A DNA stretch of 64,000 nt from Straminergon stramineum (Eukaryota > Streptophyta > Bryopsida > Hypnales > Calliergonaceae). The notes beneath the pieces were generated by a model, which did no database searches, was not told the origin of the DNA, and saw only the letters and a list, made by a program, of their open reading frames with translations. The position numbers and the translations under genes are program-made. This document shows, in pieces, positions 57,886 to 64,000 of this stretch; position 1 is the stretch's first letter; each line of letters begins with the position of its first letter. The DNA is taken from contig OY987270.1 of NCBI GenBank assembly GCA_963920665.1, positions 14,782,019 through 14,846,018 on the forward strand, read 5' to 3'.

Positions 57886-58014
57886 CACTAGTAGAAACAT
57901 GGGCCATGTAGACTTCAAAAACATGTCCCTAAAGACCTAAATCTAGTGAAGTTAGTCATGTGAGTCCTCTCATAGGGTTTTAGAGTAATCTTGTGGCCCA
58001 TATTTCTACTACTT
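57886..58014. mobile_element. CACTA-type MITE with damaged right terminus
   Basis: A 129-bp hairpin-like element. The left end CACTAGTAGAAACATGGGCC pairs with the right end GGCCCATATTTCTACTACTT; GAT flanks it at 57883-57885 and 58015-58017. The right terminus should read ...TAGTG and has lost it. Confidence 0.75.
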
Positions 58015-58017
58015 GAT

Positions 58018-58702
58018 AAAAGGCTATTCATAAATCAAGATAACATAGATTGCATATTAATCCCAAAATATTTTTTTATGTTCAAAAATTGAGTTGAGAG
58101 TTTTAGAAAAAATATTTTAAAAACAACAACTTTGATTTTCATCCTTTAAATATTTGTTTGCTTAGAAGTAGGAACTAGATAGAAATATAAACTAATCGGT
58201 TCATAATTTTCAAATGGAATTGAAGGATACTAATCCCAAAGGTGAGATTGTTCTAGCAAAAAACAACAACCCAATGGAACATTTTTTGAATCTATTTGAA
58301 AATTGAGTTAAAAAAATGAATCTTATAAGTATTTTTTGGAAGAAGATGTTCTAACTTCACCCAAAACATGATTCTTGTCATCACTTTCTCATTACTTTCT
58401 CATCACTAGTCCAAGTAGAATGAATTAAATCTTTCCATATGCACTAAAATATTTTCTTTGAGAACCAAAATTAAAAAAATATATATTTTTAAATTTTGAA
58501 CTTTTTTTGTGTTCTTTGTGATGAACTCTATTTTGAGCTTAGTGTCTTTTGCTTCCATGCACCAATTGAAACAAAAATTATGTCCACATAATGCTAATGT
58601 ATTTTTCTATCTTCAAAAAACCTAATTAGAAATTGAGATAATATAACTCTACTTGAGCTCTCATTTGACTCTCAAGGAGACAAAAGGTCCTTTTGGGGTT
58701 AA
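58018..58702 (+). mobile_element. G-family TTAA element, copy 1 (right part)
   Basis: Aligns with 24560-25214 and ends AAGGTCCTTTTGGGGTTAA at 58702. Its left end could not be placed; the CACTA element at 57886 lies where it would be expected. Confidence 0.65.
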
Positions 58703-61505
58703 ATAGTTATTCAACAAAGAATGTTGGATTCGCCTTCCAAGTACTGTAATTTATTCTTTTGGTCCCCCCCCCCTTTGTTTGTAGGTTAAAACTATAAAAT
58801 ACTCTTGCCTTAGTCTTCTTTTTGCTCTTTTTTTTTTAATAGAATCTTCTTCTCATCACTTTCATCTAAAATACAAAATAAATTAATAAATAAAAATCTT
58901 AATGCAAATCACAATTTTCATTAACCTTGAAATGCTAGACAATCCCAAAGTGACTAATGGATGACTTTCTACATCACCATAAAAATGAAGAATGTACCCA
59001 TTGGTTTATAAATTAAATCATTTTTGACAAAGTACCTTGTTCATAAGTCTCCTCTTTCTAGGATTAAAGATTTCGAAGAAGTGTACTTTGTGGATGAAAT
59101 AATGAAAAGTATTGCACTTTTTGTAGCACAAAGTCAAATTAAATGTCCCTCCCAACCCTTCTATGAATTTTGTCCCTAACTTCTGATTAGAGGATTGGAA
59201 TCTCAAACAGATTTTTGGAGATGAAATTTAACTTGATTTACCATCTTTTCTTAGTTCAAATTTTCTTGGATAAATTTGTTCTACTATGCCTAAATGAGGT
59301 CTAAAGTTCTACATTGAACACAATTCCTACATTTGACTTAACTAGGTATGAGCGGTTGAGCATCTACTAATTCTAGTTTACATATCCCACATGGATTGTT
59401 TTACTTCCCATCACCCCACTTGTATAAAAAGATTACCTACACATCTTCCTAAAATCATTTCCATAGAGCCTTCCAAATCATTTGAAGGTGATAGTCGGAA
59501 AACAATGAAACACTTGATTATTCCTAATTGGGTCTTGCTAATTTTGGCATTGGGTAGCCATTGTTCTTATGTAATGGGCTTTTGACTAGCATGTTGATAA
59601 GAGCGACTGTCAGCAGATGGAATCTTCATTTTCAGAAGATTTTAAAGTTGTTATTACGAACTTCTATCGTTGTGGTAGGTCAACGACACAAATGCATTAA
59701 ATGGTCATAGGAGCGCTCTTAGGTCAATGCCACCTTGGCTGGTGAGTAGGTTTGATAGATAGTGGAGCACTCAAGTGGGAACACACGATGATTTACAATT
59801 GATTTAATGCCATCGTAAGGCCAAGTGGGAACATACCTTTAGAGATAAGTGCTCACTACAGTAAGGTAATTTGCTATAAAAGTAACCATTTAAGGGGTTG
59901 GTCCAACTTTTTCATGGGCTTCCACAAGGTAGTGAATACGTTTCATGCGCAAGTGTCTTTACAATGTCCTCTGCAAGTCACCCCAACAAGTTAGTTTCTT
60001 TTTGAATTGAAGTTGTGTTTTACTAAGTATCCATACTTATTTTGTTTCTCTCTGGATTGGACTTGATACTCTTTGCTATTTGAAGAAATTACTCTGAGCG
60101 TCGATCAATCACAAGAGAGCCACTTGTGGTGCACCTCAGAACAAAGTTTGTAGTAGTAGGAAGGTAGTGGCTAGTGTCGTAGGCTTTGTAAGAAATGTAT
60201 CAATTGGATTGACTATTTGCTTATTTCTTAAAGGTTGTAATTTAGGGTTTTGTATGATTGTGTTAGATGCCACTTTATTTTTCAAAGTTGATGTTTTGGC
60301 CAATCTATACATGATGAGAAGAAAGAGTCTTGTGTCCTAGTTTGAGGGTGCCGTGTTTGAGGGTTTGTCTATACACTTCTGAGGAATAGGGAATTTGGCC
60401 CTTGTTTTAGATGGTTTGGATGAGAACTTCTTGTGGGAATTAAATTTTTTGTCTTGATTTTGTATGTGAAATTTGGAACACTTGAATCTTATCTGATGTT
60501 TATTGCCTTCTATAAAGTGATGGTGTAGAGTTAGGGAGTTTTTTAGAATGTGCAAATTATCAAGAGATTACATAATGCTTACTTGAATGCGATTAGGGTA
60601 GTGAAAAGACAAGTTTCAAATGAGAAATTCTGCAATATGGTATTGAAAATATCTCTATTAGTATTTGCTTGGTCTTAGTTAGAGATTCTTGAAATTCTCC
60701 ATTAGTTGGGTGAGTTAGAAGGTTTTTCTTAACACTTCATTTTCACTTGGATTTGTATTTCTAAATGCTTTTCTCATCATCTGCATACAATTTCAGGAAT
60801 TAGAAGGGGAGGAGAAGGAGAACATGAGGTTGAAGAGGATGGAGAAAAGGAGAGTGGAACAATTTTAGGGATTGACAAGGAAGTGTTTCAAGGCAATATT
60901 GTGTTGTTGACCTTAAGTTCAGAAATTTGATCTTTGACATACTTTTAGCTTTCGAGGGACTCAACATTGTGAGGAATTAGCAAATTTGATTCTTGAGCAA
61001 ACAATAGTAAAGATATCAGAGTGTGATTGTTACTTAGAATTACTTGTTAATTAGGTTGTTGGTGCAATGTTAAGATGAAATTGGGTTTTCTGTTAGAGGT
61101 GTCACAATGGGCATTAAATGCAGATGCTAGCCCATGTCTTTATTGCTTTGTTAGAAAGGTTGTTATTATTTTCATAGAGTACAAATTTGATTATAACTTA
61201 GAGATTAAGGTAAGAGGCTTTTGAAGTGTGCACCTAAGGGGAAATGAACCTCTGTGTGCAAATCAGTACTACAGAAGAGGCCAAAAAAATTTAGGTGGTG
61301 AGAGAAAAGAAAAAGTAATGACTGGGAATTTTTTTCAAAATTTTACTAGTGAAAGAAAATTAAAACGGTACTTCAAAGTGACATGGCCATAAGTCACTAT
61401 TCTTGCCCATTAGCTATAGCACTTACTAATTATAATAAGCCTTTGAAGAGAATGATTGTGTCCAAAAACTAATTTGTACAATGCTTTGCTTGTTCATGTC
61501 AATCA
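58703..61505. other. Gene-poor spacer
   Basis: No recognised gene. 59580-60250 is GC-richer and has a TATAAAAG string at ~59875 with pyrimidine-rich text downstream, so it could be a promoter or a solo LTR, but neither TG...CA ends nor a duplication were found. Confidence 0.4.
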
Positions 61506-62457
61506 TTAACCCCTAAAGGTATTTGATTATATTTTCACCAAAAACGCTCCAAAACTGTCATCTCTAGTACAAGTACCAAATTTTAGAAAAAATAAATTTT
61601 TAGACAAATGTAACCATAGGATCTTGTAGTAATCTGGTTTGGGAAGATGTGGAAAAAATTTCAGAAATTTCCACCGTTTGGATTGCAAGATATTAGCATT
61701 TGAAGTGATAAAAAAACATTTCTTGGCCTTGCGAAAATCCAGGCAGATGCACTTCACAAGGTCAGATCATTATGAAAAAATGTCCAAAATGGTTGTAACT
61801 CTTTGGATTCATTCTCCAAGTAATGTTGGCTACATGCTTAAAAAATTTTAGATCATTTGGAATTGTACAACATATAGGAAAAAAATAGTAAGTAGAAAGA
61901 AGTAGAGAATGATTCAAAATACTAAATTATAAATAATTTATTTATGGAATTGAAAAATGCCAATCCCAATGGTTAAATTGTTGTAATAAACAATCTACAC
62001 CTCATGTTTTTATTTTTTTCCAAAAATATTAAAAATTGAATTAAATAAAGGTCTTCAAAGTTTATTTTAGAGTAGAGATTCCATTATTACCCACAAACTA
62101 CCCACAACTAAAACTCTTCATAACTTTCATCTCAAAAATCAAAATGATATGATTCAAAGCTTTCCATGTATATAGAAATCAGGAAAATAAATTTCAAATT
62201 TTTATTTTAAAAAAAAATAAATTTCAAAGAAGTTTTTTTTGCTGCCTAGGCTACCCACCAAGCAATGAAAACAACATATCATACACTAACTTTTTGACCA
62301 TTATTCAAAATTTATGAAAATTGTTGGGTCTTAAAGCTACTCCTTGGGCACATATTGTGTGAAAATTTCAAAGAAAAAAAAATAAAATTCCATTCATAGT
62401 GAGCTGCCCGAAATCGCTATGTTGCCAAAAAACATTGTTTGGTCCTTTAGGGGTTAA
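61506..62457 (+). mobile_element. A-family TTAA element, copy 8 (reference copy)
   Basis: The best preserved A element, 952 bp, with ends TTAACCCCTAAAGG and GGTCCTTTAGGGGTTAA and TTAA at both borders. In order it contains CATCTCTAGTACAAGTACC (~61558), GGATTGCAAGATATTAGC (~61679), a block ATTGTACAACATATAGG (~61862), CCAATCCCAATGG (~61960), AGTTTATTTTAGAGTAGAGA (~62058), TAACTTTTTGACC...AAATTTATG (~62287) and the GAGCTGCCCGAAATCGCTAT line near its right end. No reading frame longer than chance. Confidence 0.93.
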
Positions 62458-62908
62458 AGTGAGTACTTCCTACCAAAAAAGATAATCATTGCAATTCCTT
62501 CACAACACTTGTATTTAAGGCTAAGTTAATGAAGAATTGAATTACAAGCAAACTATCAACAAGCTACACTCATCACAATAATAGTTGGCACTTCATCATA
62601 GTCTTAAAATGAAGCAAAAATATTAGCATTTTTTGACTCAAAAAAGGTTCATCCATTTGCACCAGGACCAAAAAATTAAGCTTTGAACAAAAGTATAGGT
62701 TGAGTTTATGATGATCATGGGTTTTTATAATCACTTGTGGCATATTTTTGAGATTAAAATTTCTAAAGTTATTATTTCAAAAAAAGATTAGTGTACCCCT
62801 TTCAGATTATTGTTTTTAACAATTTTTATCAAGTGAAAAAATGACATGTGTACTTCTCTGTAAATTCATGTTGTTTTTTCACTGTTTTTGACAATAAATA
62901 CTATGTAC
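62458..62908. other. Spacer, no gene seen
   Basis: AT-rich, no element ends recognised. Confidence 0.4.
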
Positions 62909-63145
62909 TCAAATTAAAGTAGCAGGCACTGCTTTACACCCTATTTTTGTCCAGCCCCTAGACAAATGAATTGCAAGACCTGAAGATGCCATGCCCAAGG
63001 CTTCAGTGCAAGGACTGACTAACCTACTGCCATTCTCTTTTTCCAAGTGCACATCAAATGATAATTGTTTTTCTTGGGTGCTTGCACCACTGAATGAATG
63101 TCCATTACGAGGAAAGTAAGTTTCAAACAGGCCCTCTGGAAGTTC
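62909..63145 (-). CDS. Unassigned open frame in a GC-richer patch
   Basis: From just after a TGA (63146-63148) the - strand is open for 78 codons to TGA at 62909-62911, opening ELPEGLFETYFPRNGHSFSG. There is no ATG at its start, so it would have to be an internal exon; AG precedes it (CTCTTGAG|AACTTCC). The amino-acid make-up is ordinary, unlike the Lys/Asn/Phe-rich chance frames elsewhere in the window. The protein is not recognised. Together with 63222-63488 it may be part of a split gene or a captured gene fragment. Confidence 0.35.
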   Translation of the reverse strand, partial: ELPEGLFETYFPRNGHSFSGASTQEKQLSFDVHLEKENGSRLVSPCTEALGMASSGLAIHLSRGWTKIGCKAVPATLI

Positions 63146-63221
63146 TCAAGAGCAGGAGCATAGCAATGGTGTTTTGCAATGAATTTCAAAAGTGATGAGT
63201 AAGTTATTTGAGGAATACTGA

Positions 63222-63488
63222 TTAAGCTAAGCTTATGGGTGAAACTGGGGTGAATTCTTCATCTGCCCTCTGTCTGACTAAGATGCCCACTTGGCTTTGG
63301 TAAACAGGCTCTTCAGTGATGCTAACTGTGGTTAACTTACTGGCTGGAATTCCTCTCTCAGCTCTGGTGGAAACAGCAAGCTGTATGATAAGCTCACTGT
63401 ACCTTACAGGAACACACTCTTCTGGTAGGATCAATGGTTTTTTTTTGTGATTTGTTGTCAATTTGCACCAAAATAATGGGCCCCACAC
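63222..63488 (-). CDS. Unassigned 88-residue frame in a GC-richer patch
   Basis: Begins MWGPLFWCKLTTNHKKK; the following ILPEECVPVRYSELIIQLAV and KLTTVSITEEPVYQSQVGIL look protein-like. It ends PISLA and TAG. The next open frame on the strand (63145-62909) is in another phase, so a short intron between them is possible, but no convincing donor was found. No known family recognised. Confidence 0.35.
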   Translation of the reverse strand: MWGPLFWCKLTTNHKKKPLILPEECVPVRYSELIIQLAVSTRAERGIPASKLTTVSITEEPVYQSQVGILVRQRADEEFTPVSPISLA

Positions 63489-63549
63489 CAGGCCCTTAGA
63501 ACATGAATAGTGAAATCTTCAATGAAATCGTCAAAAAACTTCAATTTAA

Positions 63550-64000
63550 AAAAAATCTTGGATGAAATTGCCAAGTTGTGGATGAAAACAGAATTGTGGA
63601 TATGTGATATGTACTAATGTGATATTTTCTATCTAATATGTGGATGAATGTTGAAATTTGGAACATTGCTATAACATCTAATATCGTCACTTTGGCACTT
63701 CACAAAAAATGAAAAAACAAACCTTGGGGTAGGATGTTGACATGTTGCTTGCAAGAGGTTTAAGCTTCCCTTTGGTTCTTCACATCCGAGCCAACACTCA
63801 AGATAACTCGATGGACAAAGGTTACTTCATTATTCCACCATTTGAAGGGACACTTTTGGATTACCATTACAATTGTGTAGGAAGTCCAAAGAACCACAAT
63901 AAAATCTAAAGAGACATATACAATCTTCCCTAGGGCCAATAATGGGAAGATCACATGCAATGAGCTTTTTTTATTACTAAAAAATAAGTTGACTTAAATG
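63550..64000 (+). repeat. Interspersed repeats S and R, copy 3, running off the window
   Basis: S at 63550-63710 and the second half of R at 63785-64000, as at 35555-36550 but without the first half of R. The repeat continues past the end of the window. Confidence 0.7.

Noticed and set aside
59580..60250. Solo LTR
   Set aside because: TATA-like string and moderate GC only. No TG...CA ends, target duplication, primer-binding site or second copy found in the window.
1..64000. tRNA, rRNA or organellar genes
   Set aside because: No cloverleaf-type or ribosomal sequences were recognised, and the element content is nuclear in type.

Overview
The window is plant nuclear DNA. The evidence is an NB-ARC-LRR immune receptor gene, a plant TMA7-like gene with GT-AG introns, a plant L1-type LINE, and Stowaway, CACTA, PIF-like and Tc1/mariner-like miniature elements. 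Most of it is AT-rich and non-coding. The long intronless receptor, with an RPW8-like N-terminus and about 41 near-identical LP.SIG leucine-rich repeats, looks more like moss or lycophyte receptors than flowering-plant ones. That placement is an impression; the species cannot be named from the sequence.

Layout. 0-4.1 kb: stacked interspersed elements. 4.1-4.96 kb: a GC-richer, CpG-rich stretch that may be promoter or 5' leader. 7.63-12.44 kb: the receptor gene on the + strand, followed by decaying LRR units. 12.4-19.0 kb: non-coding DNA that is duplicated at 37.5-42.4 kb, where it follows a broken LRR fragment (36.7-37.5 kb). 19-36 kb: gene-poor DNA crowded with elements. 43.2-44.3 kb: a small element with another nested in it, then a TMA7-like gene on the - strand. 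44.6-51.5 kb: a full-length but dead LINE on the - strand with target-site duplications. 52-64 kb: more elements and a GC-richer patch (62.9-63.5 kb) with two unassigned reading frames.

The main finding is a large set of non-coding elements of about 0.2-2.4 kb whose ends read TTAA-CCCCTAAA...TTTAGGGG-TTAA. At least eight sequence families (called here A, B, C, D, F, G, H, I, plus T with different ends) share the TTAA boundary. Several also share an internal motif (GATTGCAAGATAT) and a conserved internal hairpin. Because the window holds duplicated segments, four insertions can be compared with unoccupied paralogous sites. In two of these the empty site is a single TTAA, and in a third it is CTAA. 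This is piggyBac-type insertion (TTAA target, ends beginning CCC), and no transposase is encoded here. The duplication also gives relative ages: H and I elements predate it, while one A and one D insertion postdate it.

The coding genes form no operon or pathway. The receptor locus is the only substantial intact-looking gene. Its LRR array shows ongoing tandem duplication (72-, 144- and 432-bp periods), and its reading frame ends at a TGA inside an LRR unit.
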